NCBI RefSeq assembly: GCF_001435445.1
Contig: NZ_AZDH01000009.1
Span: 1 to 64,000 of the forward strand
Source of the DNA: Companilactobacillus kimchii DSM 13961 = JCM 10707
GTDB lineage: Bacteria; Bacillota; Bacilli; Lactobacillales; Lactobacillaceae
Length of the DNA: 64,000 bases
Direction: 5' to 3'
A program made the translations under genes and the position numbers. Below the pieces are notes generated by a model that worked only from the letters and a program-made list of their open reading frames with translations, was not told the DNA's origin and ran no database searches. Below are positions 16,865-24,944 of this stretch, in pieces (the first letter of the stretch is position 1; each line of letters starts with the position of its first letter).

Positions 16865-16921
16865 AAAAAAATACTCTTAAAGTTACTAGACCTTTGTCTG
16901 ATGACTTTAAGAGTATTTTTT
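16865..16921. terminator. Terminator between exporter operon and convergent CPBP gene (duplicate copy 2)
   Basis: AATACTCTTAAAGT and its complement enclose a loop that differs from the copy at 8053-8107 at only a few positions. A- and T-runs on both sides make it bidirectional. Confidence 0.9.
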
Positions 16922-16922
16922 G

Positions 16923-17693
16923 TTATTGGTTTGAAAGTCCGATTCTAATAGGCAGTTCCCACTTTGATTTGTTATCAATATTTAAGATATTGAAAGCAAT
17001 GATGGAAAAGATAAGCATATATATAAGGGAGATAACAATGGAATATTTATATTGGGATGGAGAATTATTGACTATCTGTCCGTTTCCAATAGTTCCAGTG
17101 AAATCTATGAAGAAATTGAGTAAGAAAGATAGCAAAATACTTCCCTTACGTATATATATGGCGCCAAATAGACACCCCATTCCAAATGTTTCAAACACTT
17201 GTATTATAGTCATAGTCAAATTCTGGGAATGAATATTTCCGATATGATAAAGGGCAAAAAAGGTACTAGATATAATTAAACAGAATAGTAACTTTCTTTT
17301 GTCCATATTTTTATTGTTATCATTTAAGAGACTACCTAGGACTATGCCTCTGAATAAGCATTCTTCGGGGATTGCTGCACATAATCCAATAAGTAACGAA
17401 ATAAAAAGGTGATTGGTATTAGATATTGATGACAATATTGAAATCAATATGAGCGTTATTGAAAATATTTTAGTATTCTTACCAACTGATAATTTAAAGT
17501 AGATTTTCTGACGAAATATCAAATTATTTAGAATTAGTCCAAATATAAGTTCAACCAGTTTAAATGCAATTATATGTTGCCAATTATCTATTTTGAAATA
17601 ATCAAAAATTGGTCTGGATATAAAATTGTCGAATATTACTAATAGTACAAAAAAGATTATTTGTTTTTTGGGGAACCTTATTGTGTTTGTCAT
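16923..17693 (-). CDS. CPBP (Abi) family intramembrane metalloprotease, second copy
   Basis: The 256-residue protein has about seven to eight hydrophobic helices. The motif PEECLFRG (EExxxR) lies near residues 112-119, FALYHIGNIH further on and a weakly conserved NFFIDFTG near the C-terminus. It is longer than, and not closely similar to, the CPBP protein at 3806. Its position against the exporter operon argues for bacteriocin immunity. The upstream box at 17721-17736 nearly matches the one before the other CPBP operon. Confidence 0.82.
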   Translation of the reverse strand: MTNTIRFPKKQIIFFVLLVIFDNFISRPIFDYFKIDNWQHIIAFKLVELIFGLILNNLIFRQKIYFKLSVGKNTKIFSITLILISILSSISNTNHLFISLLIGLCAAIPEECLFRGIVLGSLLNDNNKNMDKRKLLFCLIISSTFFALYHIGNIHSQNLTMTIIQVFETFGMGCLFGAIYIRKGSILLSFLLNFFIDFTGTIGNGQIVNNSPSQYKYSIVISLIYMLIFSIIAFNILNIDNKSKWELPIRIGLSNQ

Positions 17694-17720
17694 AATTCAC
17701 TACCAATCTAATTAAGTTGT

Positions 17721-17736
17721 TTAATAATTGTGTGAT
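17721..17736 (-). promoter_or_regulatory. Conserved box upstream of CPBP gene (copy 2)
   Basis: TTAATAATTGTGTGAT agrees at 14 of 16 positions with 4701-4716 and lies 28 bp before the CPBP start codon, a position overlapping a promoter. Confidence 0.4.
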
Positions 17737-17812
17737 AACTCTAGCTACTGTGTTGTTAAATAGTTTAAGAGTGAAAGAATGCTGGACCATTTATTACAGT
17801 AGAAATTTGTTG

Positions 17813-18103
17813 TCAAAGTGACTTGTGTTCTACAGAGTTAATCTCATGTATGATCTTATTTTGTGCAGGACTGAAGTGGTATGTCTTCTTTAGAGCAGCC
17901 TGCTGTAATGCATTATTTAGAGTAATAAGAGCATCGTGAATTTCGTTATAATTTTTACTGACGTTATCGGACTTATTTATTTGAAGGTATACTTTTTGGA
18001 CTGTGGACTTGAGAGTGTCGGCATTGGGAGGTAGAGATGAATTTAGTTCTTTGAGTAATTTGTTTAATGATTTTATTTTGTTGATTTTTTGAGATTTACG
18101 CAT
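17813..18103 (-). CDS. Pediocin-type bacteriocin immunity protein
   Basis: The 96-residue basic, helical protein shares the layout of PedB-type class IIa immunity proteins, including a late helix HFSPAQNKIIHEIN that resembles the PedB segment LHFTAEENKVLAAIN. GAAAGGA lies 6 nt before the ATG. Its own pheromone-type promoter (18142-18209) suggests induction with the bacteriocin. No bacteriocin gene is adjacent; the CPBP gene follows on the same strand after about 120 bp. Confidence 0.68.
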   Translation of the reverse strand: MRKSQKINKIKSLNKLLKELNSSLPPNADTLKSTVQKVYLQINKSDNVSKNYNEIHDALITLNNALQQAALKKTYHFSPAQNKIIHEINSVEHKSL

Positions 18104-18141
18104 GAGAGTCCTTTCTATAATTTTGAAACAAGATAGTTTTA

Positions 18142-18209
18142 ATTATAGTAGAAATAGTGATTCCTTGATTTAAAAGGATATTAACGTTGGGAAAAACCGT
18201 ATAAACGTG
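18142..18209 (-). promoter_or_regulatory. Pheromone-response promoter 4 (immunity gene)
   Basis: Minus-strand reading: CACGTTTAT (18201-18209) and AACGTTAAT (18180-18188) are direct repeats with a 21-bp period. A perfect TATAAT (18142-18147) lies exactly 32 bp after the second repeat, the same geometry as promoter 2. Confidence 0.75.
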
Positions 18210-18234
18210 AGAAATATTTAGCATGGTCTATAAT
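18207..18234 (+). promoter_or_regulatory. Predicted divergent promoter for the 18267 gene
   Basis: GTGAGA, a 16-bp spacer and TATAAT (18229-18234). Its -35 overlaps the distal repeat of promoter 4, so the pheromone regulator could affect both directions. Confidence 0.4.
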
Positions 18235-18266
18235 ATAGTTAGAAGCTAAAGATTGGGGATGTGAGT

Positions 18267-18587
18267 ATGGAGAATCAAGAATTGTTCGATCTAATCGATA
18301 CGGCATATAATGAGGATCTTTCTGAGCAACCTAAAGAGTACAAGGATTCACTTTTGAAAGCTGCTCAAAAGTTATTAGCTGGTGGAAAAGAAGTTGAGGT
18401 ATGTGCCGATATTTACCAAAGTTGCCACGACAATTACATCGTTCCTATGGGATTGCCTAGGAATAATCGAGCACTATATCAATATGTAAAAGATAAGTTA
18501 CATAACCCTAGTGAAAAAGAAATGCGTGATTTGAATCTGGGTTATGGATTGATTTCAACCAATATTACTTTTGGTTCAATGAATTAA
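18267..18587 (+). CDS. Probable bacteriocin immunity protein
   Basis: The 106-residue soluble, acidic, helical protein ends with LNLGYGLISTN, reminiscent of the NLGYIG(L/F) tails of the lactococcin-type immunity paralogues at 7057 and 11953. Its size and island position also fit. I cannot place it in a family with certainty. GGGGATG precedes the ATG at 18267; a GTG six bases earlier is possible. It is divergent from the induced immunity gene and has its own terminator. Confidence 0.6.
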   Translation: MENQELFDLIDTAYNEDLSEQPKEYKDSLLKAAQKLLAGGKEVEVCADIYQSCHDNYIVPMGLPRNNRALYQYVKDKLHNPSEKEMRDLNLGYGLISTNITFGSMN

Positions 18588-18617
18588 AAAGCAAACCTGT
18601 TGAGGTTTGCTTTTTTT
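18588..18617 (+). terminator. Rho-independent terminator
   Basis: AAAGCAAACC, a 6-nt loop, GGTTTGCTTT and a T-run directly after the stop codon. Confidence 0.92.
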
Positions 18618-18810
18618 GTACAATTTGTAATTAGAAATAATTTAATATAGTTGCTTGAATTCTAATTATCCAGTAGTAAAATATATAATTAAATCAAGAT
18701 GATATTTATATATTGGTATTTGTGGGGGTATTGATTATTAAATGTTTTTAATACTTGATTGCTAAGTAAAGCAGAATATCTCTCGTTATGATATTTGGAA
18801 AAGGGGAACT

Positions 18811-20397
18811 ATGGCAAATTTATCGTTACGTTTCACTTCTAAAGGAAAGATGATTTTGTATTTCCTACTATCAATTGTGTATGCTTTTGGAAATGTGGTC
18901 ATCGCTTATATTACTAAGATCATGTTGAACATGGCACAATATCGTCAAGGAAGTGTCAAACAATTAATAACCGTCGCAGCAAGCGGTGCTTTAGCAATTA
19001 TTTTAATTATGTTTTTTAATTTCGCCTATCGTTACCTCAAATTTGATATTGTCAAAGACATCAATGTACATTTGAAAGCAAAGACAATGGCCTATCTGAT
19101 TGAACAGCAAGATGATTCGCAAAAAGATGGTCTGAGCCTGATGACTAATGACGTTAAACAAATTGAAACTTTAAAAATATTGAACGAATTAACCATAATT
19201 ACTGAATTCATGTCTTTTGTAGTCTCAGTCACGGTTGGTTTACTTAATTCTTGGATTTTAACATTACTATTCATCGTTACAACGGTGATTCCGGGCTTTG
19301 TTCAGAAGTTCTTTACCAAAAAGATCCAATCCAAATCAGAAGCTTGGGAAAAGGCTAATGCTAGTTATACCCAGAATGTCAGTGATGGTTTGAATGGTGC
19401 CGCAACTGCTGATCTATATGATGTTCAAATCCCAATCGTCGGCAGAGTCGTTGAGGGTGCTAAGAGAATGGAAAATGCGCTTAAGAGTTTGAATTATACT
19501 CAAGCTGTAGCGGGTGAAATTATTATGGCCGTAGCGGAGATTTTTAGCTTTATTATTCCTTTCTTAGTCGGTGCCATTTTGATGTTCCAAGGTCATATCG
19601 GTGCTGGTACTTTGGTCATGATCGTTCAGCTTTCCAATGATTTTGTTAATCCAGTTATCAATATTTTTCAACAGATTAATTCAATTCAATCAACTAAACC
19701 TATGTGGGATAAAGTTGAGAAGGCTTTGAGATTTGATGAAGCAAAACCTGCATCAGTTAATAATACGAAGTTTACAGGATTGGATGTTGATAATCTAACT
19801 TATAAACTTAAAGATAAGACTTTATTTTCGGATTTGGGACTTTCAGTGCATCCGAATGAAAAAGTTTTATTGATGGCACCTAGTGGCTGGGGTAAAACGA
19901 CCCTTTTGAGATTAATATTGGGTAAGCTCAAACCTAACGATGGGAAAATTTATATTGATAAGATGGACGTAACAGGTGATTGGCAAAAGGCTCATGACAG
20001 TTTCAGCTATGTAAATCAGAAACCATTCATTTTTGATGATACGTTGAAATTCAATATTTCTTTGGGAAGAAAAGTAACTGATTCTGAAATGGAAGAAGCA
20101 GTTGAAAAGTCAGGACTGTTTAGTTTAGTTGGGGAAAAAGGATGGAATTATCAAGTTGGTGAGAATGGAGCCAATCTTTCTGGTGGTCAGATTCAAAGAA
20201 TTGAGATTGCACGTGCCTTACTTTCTAAACGACCAATTTTATTGGCAGATGAAGCAACTAGTGCTTTGGACCCAGAATTATCATTGGCAATCCACAATAC
20301 AATATTGAAAAATCCTCAAATTGCGGTTATTGAAGTTGCGCATAAAATCTCTGAACAAGAGAAGTCTATGTTTGATCGTATAATTCAATTTGAGTGA
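18811..20397 (+). CDS. ABC exporter half-transporter (membrane domain fused to ATPase)
   Basis: The 528-residue protein has a six-helix membrane domain (about 1-300) and an ATPase domain (about 320-528). Signature LSGGQIQR, Walker B ILLADEATSALD and H-loop VAHKIS are intact. Walker A reads APSGWGKTT rather than the usual GxxGSGKS/T, an unusual variant that keeps the essential GKT. Such single-gene exporters move peptides, drugs or lipids. No partner gene is present, so a homodimer is likely. It lies just outside the bacteriocin island but lacks a C39 domain, so any link to bacteriocins is speculation. Confidence 0.88.
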   Translation: MANLSLRFTSKGKMILYFLLSIVYAFGNVVIAYITKIMLNMAQYRQGSVKQLITVAASGALAIILIMFFNFAYRYLKFDIVKDINVHLKAKTMAYLIEQQDDSQKDGLSLMTNDVKQIETLKILNELTIITEFMSFVVSVTVGLLNSWILTLLFIVTTVIPGFVQKFFTKKIQSKSEAWEKANASYTQNVSDGLNGAATADLYDVQIPIVGRVVEGAKRMENALKSLNYTQAVAGEIIMAVAEIFSFIIPFLVGAILMFQGHIGAGTLVMIVQLSNDFVNPVINIFQQINSIQSTKPMWDKVEKALRFDEAKPASVNNTKFTGLDVDNLTYKLKDKTLFSDLGLSVHPNEKVLLMAPSGWGKTTLLRLILGKLKPNDGKIYIDKMDVTGDWQKAHDSFSYVNQKPFIFDDTLKFNISLGRKVTDSEMEEAVEKSGLFSLVGEKGWNYQVGENGANLSGGQIQRIEIARALLSKRPILLADEATSALDPELSLAIHNTILKNPQIAVIEVAHKISEQEKSMFDRIIQFE

Positions 20398-20421
20398 TAA
20401 AAATCTTTTGTATTTAAAACA

Positions 20422-20462
20422 AATAATAGCAGGTAATCGTAATTTGATTACCTGCTATTATT
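20422..20462. terminator. Bidirectional terminator
   Basis: AATAATAGCAGGTAATC and its exact complement form a 17-bp stem between convergent genes. Confidence 0.92.
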
Positions 20463-20470
20463 TTCCTTTT

Positions 20471-21469
20471 CTATTGAAGAATATTTGTGATAGCTGATAC
20501 TTCATCACTACTGAAATCAAGATTATCTAGTGCTTTGAGATTGTCATCTAAATGATCAATGTTGGTTGTTCCAATGATGACACTGGCAACGACAGGATCT
20601 CTTAATAACCATGCTAATGCTAATTGACTAAGTGTTTGGTTACGACTTTGGGCGATGTCGTTAAGCTTATTTAGTTTTTTAACTAGAGCATCTTTACCAT
20701 CTGCAAAGAGTTCCTCGTTAGTAGGATGAATCTTGAAGCTTTCGGGAATACCGTTAAGATATCTATCTGACAATAATCCTTCGGATAGAGGTCCATAAGC
20801 GATAGCACCAGCACCAGCATCTTTAAGGACATCGATTAGACCACTATCTTCAACATGATGATTCAAAATATTCATACTCATTTGGTCCAAAACAAATGGT
20901 GTGCCTAATTCTTTAAACATCTTAATAGCTTGTTTCATTTCAGGAACTTCGAAATTGGAAACTCCAACATATAGAGCTTTACCAGATTTGACAATATCAT
21001 CTAAAGCTCTGACGGTTTCTTCAACTGGAGTTGTATCGTCATAACGGTGAGCGTAGAAGATATCAACATAATCTAGTTGAAGTCTTTCTAGGGAACCATC
21101 AATATCTTGTAACAATGATTTTCTTGAAGTCCCAACACCATAAGGGCCATCGTGTATTTCATAGCCGGCCTTAGTTGAGATAACTAACTCGTCACGGTAT
21201 GGTTTCAAGTCGCTGTTTAAGATTTGTCCCAACAATGTCTCGGAACTGCCTAAACCATCTTTAGTGCCGTCGCCATAATGGTTAGCAACATCGAAATGGA
21301 AAATACCTTTGTCAAAGGCATGCAAAATAACTTGTTTACGTTCGCTCAATGGATCAGCACTACTGAAGTGATGCCAGAGTCCAAGTGAGATTGGTGGCAA
21401 CATCAAACCAGTTTTACCAGCATGACGAATATGGTTTCCTTGATAACGACTATCTGAAGCTCTATACAT
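20471..21469 (-). CDS. Aldo/keto reductase (YghZ/MgrA type)
   Basis: The 332-residue NADPH-dependent oxidoreductase has the AKR fold. Catalytic residues are visible: Asp and Tyr in FDVANHYGDG (about 59-68), Lys in ISTKAGYE and His in YAHRYDD. The GTSRKSL segment and length match the E. coli YghZ subgroup, which reduces glyceraldehyde-3-phosphate or methylglyoxal. The real substrate cannot be read from the sequence. It is monocistronic, with AAAGGATG before the ATG. Confidence 0.9.
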   Translation of the reverse strand: MYRASDSRYQGNHIRHAGKTGLMLPPISLGLWHHFSSADPLSERKQVILHAFDKGIFHFDVANHYGDGTKDGLGSSETLLGQILNSDLKPYRDELVISTKAGYEIHDGPYGVGTSRKSLLQDIDGSLERLQLDYVDIFYAHRYDDTTPVEETVRALDDIVKSGKALYVGVSNFEVPEMKQAIKMFKELGTPFVLDQMSMNILNHHVEDSGLIDVLKDAGAGAIAYGPLSEGLLSDRYLNGIPESFKIHPTNEELFADGKDALVKKLNKLNDIAQSRNQTLSQLALAWLLRDPVVASVIIGTTNIDHLDDNLKALDNLDFSSDEVSAITNILQ

Positions 21470-21596
21470 AGAATCATCCTTTCGTAAAAAAACTCATTAG
21501 CTCAATAATATGTCACTGGAAGCGTTTACGCAAATTCTGATTATACAATCTTTAAACATCTTTTTGATAACTTGATTGAAGAGGTGGTGGAGAAGG

Positions 21597-22391
21597 TTGA
21601 AAAAAATTAGTATCTCTTTGATATTTTTACTGATAATTATTTTAGCTATTAATATTACAAAGTTTAAAGGAATCAAGGAAACACACAAAAGTGAGAATTC
21701 TGAAGAACTAGTTAAGAATGAATCCCAATGGAAAAAGTTAACTAAAGATATTCCTCAGATTGCTTATCATGATAATTTGCCCTTGTTAGAAAGGATTCAG
21801 ATGAATTATGAGAATCCTAAAGATGGTCATAGTTCAAAGTATGAGGATAAGTTTTCGTTGAAAGATCGTTTTTATGCTGATAATCCAACTATTTTTGAAG
21901 GAGTGGTATTAAATTTAGAGCCTATGTCAGAAATGGTTGAGACGAAAGCAACTATATTGGTTAAAAAAGTGTGGCATGGCGACCAGTCAGTCAAAAATAA
22001 GCGTATTTACACTGTCTTTAGAAGCGGTATAACAAAAGCTAAATATGCTTTTAGCAGTATTGAAGGTGAACATTTGAATAAAAAATTCAATCCGGACCAG
22101 AAAGTATTAATGGTTCGAAAAGATATTCCCGTTCCTAAGATAGGAAGTGTGATAATTGGCTCCTTTAAATCCTTCAAGATGACTAGTGAGGCTTATGATT
22201 CAACTCGTCAAAATATTTATGACGATAAGTATGGAATCAATTTTGATCAATTCTATCTATTGAAAAATCCAAGAACTAATTTATGGGTTAAGGATAAGAA
22301 ACGATTTATTTTGAATAACCCTGAGTTTAAAAAGTTAAAGGATAATACTGAATTTAAGAATCTTTATGCGTTGACCGATTATTGGAAATGA
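21597..22391 (+). CDS. Membrane-anchored extracytoplasmic protein of unknown function
   Basis: This protein has one N-terminal hydrophobic helix (ISISLIFLLIIILAIN) behind a Lys-rich start, then about 235 hydrophilic residues. A signal-anchor with an outside soluble domain is predicted; no Cys lipobox or LPxTG is present. The domain is not recognised. I place the start at TTG 21597, which has AGGTGGTGGAG upstream, for 264 residues; a TTG at 21576 gives seven more residues, rich in Trp and Arg, without an RBS. It is divergent from the aldo/keto reductase gene. Confidence 0.65.
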   Translation: MKKISISLIFLLIIILAINITKFKGIKETHKSENSEELVKNESQWKKLTKDIPQIAYHDNLPLLERIQMNYENPKDGHSSKYEDKFSLKDRFYADNPTIFEGVVLNLEPMSEMVETKATILVKKVWHGDQSVKNKRIYTVFRSGITKAKYAFSSIEGEHLNKKFNPDQKVLMVRKDIPVPKIGSVIIGSFKSFKMTSEAYDSTRQNIYDDKYGINFDQFYLLKNPRTNLWVKDKKRFILNNPEFKKLKDNTEFKNLYALTDYWK

Positions 22392-22398
22392 ATTTTAA

Positions 22399-23046
22399 TT
22401 AATTTCTAGTATTAAGGGGCGTTAAATATGGTAAACGTAATTGATAGTTATCGAAGAAGTCACTTTTGAGCTTACCGAACTCATCAATCAAGGCATGAAG
22501 CTCTTCGGCTTGCTTGGATGTTAATTTGAAATCTCGTTCAACGGCATTTTTCAATTGCATGTAAGTTGGTTTTTCAGTGAAAGTATGTAAATGACGGAAT
22601 AACTTCATGGAATAATTGTCAGCGACAAAGGTTGGCCGATGAAAGTAGTAGAGCAGTAAGACATCAGCAGTTTCGTTACCAACACCCTTGAGAGCAACTA
22701 ATCGTTTACGCAACAAGTTGGTAGAGAGTTTCTCCCAATCAGCGAAATCATCTCGATAGGCCGTCAGTAGAGAACGTAGGTAGATGGCCTTATTATGAAA
22801 GAAGCCACTAGGTTGAATCAATTCTTGCAACTGATCTTGTGGTACAGCCAGCATTTTATCGACTTCAAAGTTGGTTGCTTGTTTGAGATTAGCTAACGAG
22901 CGATCGGCGTTTTTCCAGTTAGTATTTTGAATTAAAATCATACCAGTTAACATTTCCTCAGTGTTTTCAGCGGGCCACCAGTTTTGCTCGCCTAATTTTT
23001 GATGCAGAATATCTAGTAAGTCATAAATTGTAATTTGTTTATACAA
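22399..23046 (-). CDS. HhH-GPD base-excision DNA glycosylase, endonuclease III-like
   Basis: The 215-residue protein carries the helix-hairpin-helix LKGVGNETADVLLLY (about 118-132) and the catalytic Asp in FVADNYSMKL. The position of the Nth lyase Lys (GVGRKTA in E. coli) is Glu here, and the C-terminal Fe-S cysteines are missing. It is therefore probably a monofunctional glycosylase acting on alkylated or damaged bases rather than a true Nth. The ATG is weakly supplied with an RBS (GGGGATATTCACTTTGT). Confidence 0.85.
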   Translation of the reverse strand: MYKQITIYDLLDILHQKLGEQNWWPAENTEEMLTGMILIQNTNWKNADRSLANLKQATNFEVDKMLAVPQDQLQELIQPSGFFHNKAIYLRSLLTAYRDDFADWEKLSTNLLRKRLVALKGVGNETADVLLLYYFHRPTFVADNYSMKLFRHLHTFTEKPTYMQLKNAVERDFKLTSKQAEELHALIDEFGKLKSDFFDNYQLRLPYLTPLNTRN

Positions 23047-23198
23047 AGTGAATATCCCCCTAAACGTTATTATCCACTTGATAGCTAAATTTGTCCGAAA
23101 TTACTACTTGGAGACGTTTTCATAGACATATGGTTTTATTTCAGAAAATAAGTTGTGTTATCATATTTATCGCTGAGTTAATTACAGGGGGTGTAATT

Positions 23199-23477
23199 AT
23201 GTTAGGGATAATTTTTGTGATTGGTTCAATAGCCTCCTTGATTCTTGAGAAATATGTTTTAGCAAATAATTCACATGTATGGTTAGGAGCTATTGTGCCG
23301 GTACTATCAATTGGATTCATCATCTGGTTGATGTTATCTAGCCTAATGCAATTCAACGCTACAAATATTCTACTTGCGATCATCTACGTATCGCTAAGTT
23401 TCATTTTCTGGGGACAAGGAAACGACTTGTATCATCAAAGAGTCGTTCATAAGGTTTATGAATCAAGTAATCTATAA
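23199..23477 (+). CDS. Small hydrophobic membrane protein
   Basis: The protein has about three membrane helices and a charged C-terminal tail (NDLYHQRVVHKVYESSNL). The start is uncertain. The ATG at 23199 has an excellent AGGGGGTG 6 nt upstream, giving 92 residues. A TTG at 23091 would give 128 residues with one more hydrophobic helix but has no RBS. Function unknown; a simple terminator follows. Confidence 0.55.
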   Translation: MLGIIFVIGSIASLILEKYVLANNSHVWLGAIVPVLSIGFIIWLMLSSLMQFNATNILLAIIYVSLSFIFWGQGNDLYHQRVVHKVYESSNL

Positions 23478-23479
23478 TA

Positions 23480-23525
23480 AAAAAGTTCTAAGCAAAGAGT
23501 AAATTCTTTGTTTAGAACTTTTTTT
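23480..23525 (+). terminator. Rho-independent terminator
   Basis: AAAAAGTTCTA and AGAACTTTTT arms with an inner AAAGA/TCTTT extension and a T-run. Confidence 0.88.
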
Positions 23526-23623
23526 GTGCTAGATTTGCTTCGAATTTAACGAAATAATTATTAAATATTGTGATATACTAATTTAATTAGAAATAATTTA
23601 ATAATTAAATTCGAGGCTATCTT

Positions 23624-24901
23624 ATGTATAAGAGACTCTTCAACCAATTAAATAAAATTTTGTTAGTAAAGTTTGCGGGAACTTTTGGTAGTGAAATGCT
23701 ACAATTCGCAATCAGCCTTTATATTTTGAAACGCACTGGTTCCGCTATTAGTATGGGAGTTTCGCTGATCACAGGCCCACTTGTTGATGTCGTTATAATG
23801 CCTTTTGTTGGATACATCGTTGATACAGTCCCCCATAAAATGATAATGATAGTGTCACAAATTGTTACTAGTGTTTCGCTATTAGTATTCAGTCTCTATT
23901 TCAACTTGTGGCCTGCGGGATACTTCTACATTTTGATTGGATTAATTGTTATGTTGGAAATTACAGATTGCTTCCTAAGCACAACAATTCAGTCCAGCTT
24001 AATTCAACTTTTTCCTAATGATGAATTACAAAAAGTTAATTCTCTAAGTCAGTCAATTACCTCATTGGCAGAGTTTCTGGCACCAATTTTAGGTGCGATG
24101 CTCTATACGATGGTCAATATTGTTGTATTCGCTGATTTAGAAATTATTTTTGAATTGATTGCTTTATTGGGAATCCTAGTCTTGAAATTTGACTATAAGA
24201 AAACTGAAAAAATAGTAGATGAGGAAGCTTCCAATGAAACTGCTAATAAGACTTCAATAATAGGAAACTTTTTAGATGGTTTCCGTTATATGTTGAAACA
24301 AAAATTGATTTTTATTTTAACCTTATCCTCTGGAGCCTTGAATTTTTTCTTTGCGTCCATGAATATCGGTTATCCATATTTGTTAGTTAAGACATTAAAG
24401 CTGTCTAACGTACAATATGGTATGACTGATTCCGCAATGGCTGTTGGAATGATACTTGGTGGTTTGATTTTAAGCAAAATTCATCTACGCCTTAATCCAA
24501 TTATGTTTTCTTATGTAGCGTTGATAGTTTTTTCCATTATTGTGTCATCAGTCGGTTTATCGACAATAACGAACTTCAAGACCCAAGTCATCACGATTAT
24601 TTTCATTATTATTAATGCAACGAATGGCTGTTTATTAACATTCATGAATACACCGCTAGATACTTTCTTGCAAGAGACGGTACCGCCAGATATGCAAGGT
24701 CGAGTGTTCAATATAGATGAGACTTTGAGCACTGTCTTGATGCCTGTTGGGACAATGTTCTTTGGCTTATTATTTGACCATTATAACGCCGTTATAATAT
24801 TTTTCGCAGCAGGGGCAGCAATGTTATTGTTGGCAATAGTCACGATTTGGATAATTTTGAAGAAGGACTATTTGAAAGATCAAGGTACTATTAATAATTA
24901 A
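23624..24901 (+). CDS. MFS transporter, macrolide-efflux-like (MFS_3 type)
   Basis: The 425-residue permease has 12 predicted helices and a cytoplasmic loop of about 30 polar residues in the middle (residues 190-220). Features of the MefA-like MFS_3 group include SAISMGVSL and DTVPHKMIM in the first half and PPDMQGRVFNIDETL in the second. A drug or metabolite efflux role is expected; the substrate is unknown. Single gene between terminators. Confidence 0.85.
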   Translation: MYKRLFNQLNKILLVKFAGTFGSEMLQFAISLYILKRTGSAISMGVSLITGPLVDVVIMPFVGYIVDTVPHKMIMIVSQIVTSVSLLVFSLYFNLWPAGYFYILIGLIVMLEITDCFLSTTIQSSLIQLFPNDELQKVNSLSQSITSLAEFLAPILGAMLYTMVNIVVFADLEIIFELIALLGILVLKFDYKKTEKIVDEEASNETANKTSIIGNFLDGFRYMLKQKLIFILTLSSGALNFFFASMNIGYPYLLVKTLKLSNVQYGMTDSAMAVGMILGGLILSKIHLRLNPIMFSYVALIVFSIIVSSVGLSTITNFKTQVITIIFIIINATNGCLLTFMNTPLDTFLQETVPPDMQGRVFNIDETLSTVLMPVGTMFFGLLFDHYNAVIIFFAAGAAMLLLAIVTIWIILKKDYLKDQGTINN

Positions 24902-24937
24902 AAAAGCGACTAACTTGATTTCAGTTAGTCGCTTTTT
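24901..24937. terminator. Bidirectional terminator
   Basis: AAAAAGCGACTAACT and its complement form a 15-bp stem between convergent genes. Confidence 0.92.
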
Positions 24938-24944
24938 GGCGCGT

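Noticed and set aside
21497-21688. Minus-strand hydrophobic ORF before the aldo/keto reductase gene
   Set aside because: Antisense to the signal-anchor part of the plus-strand gene at 21597; hydrophobicity is a frame artefact of AT-rich DNA.
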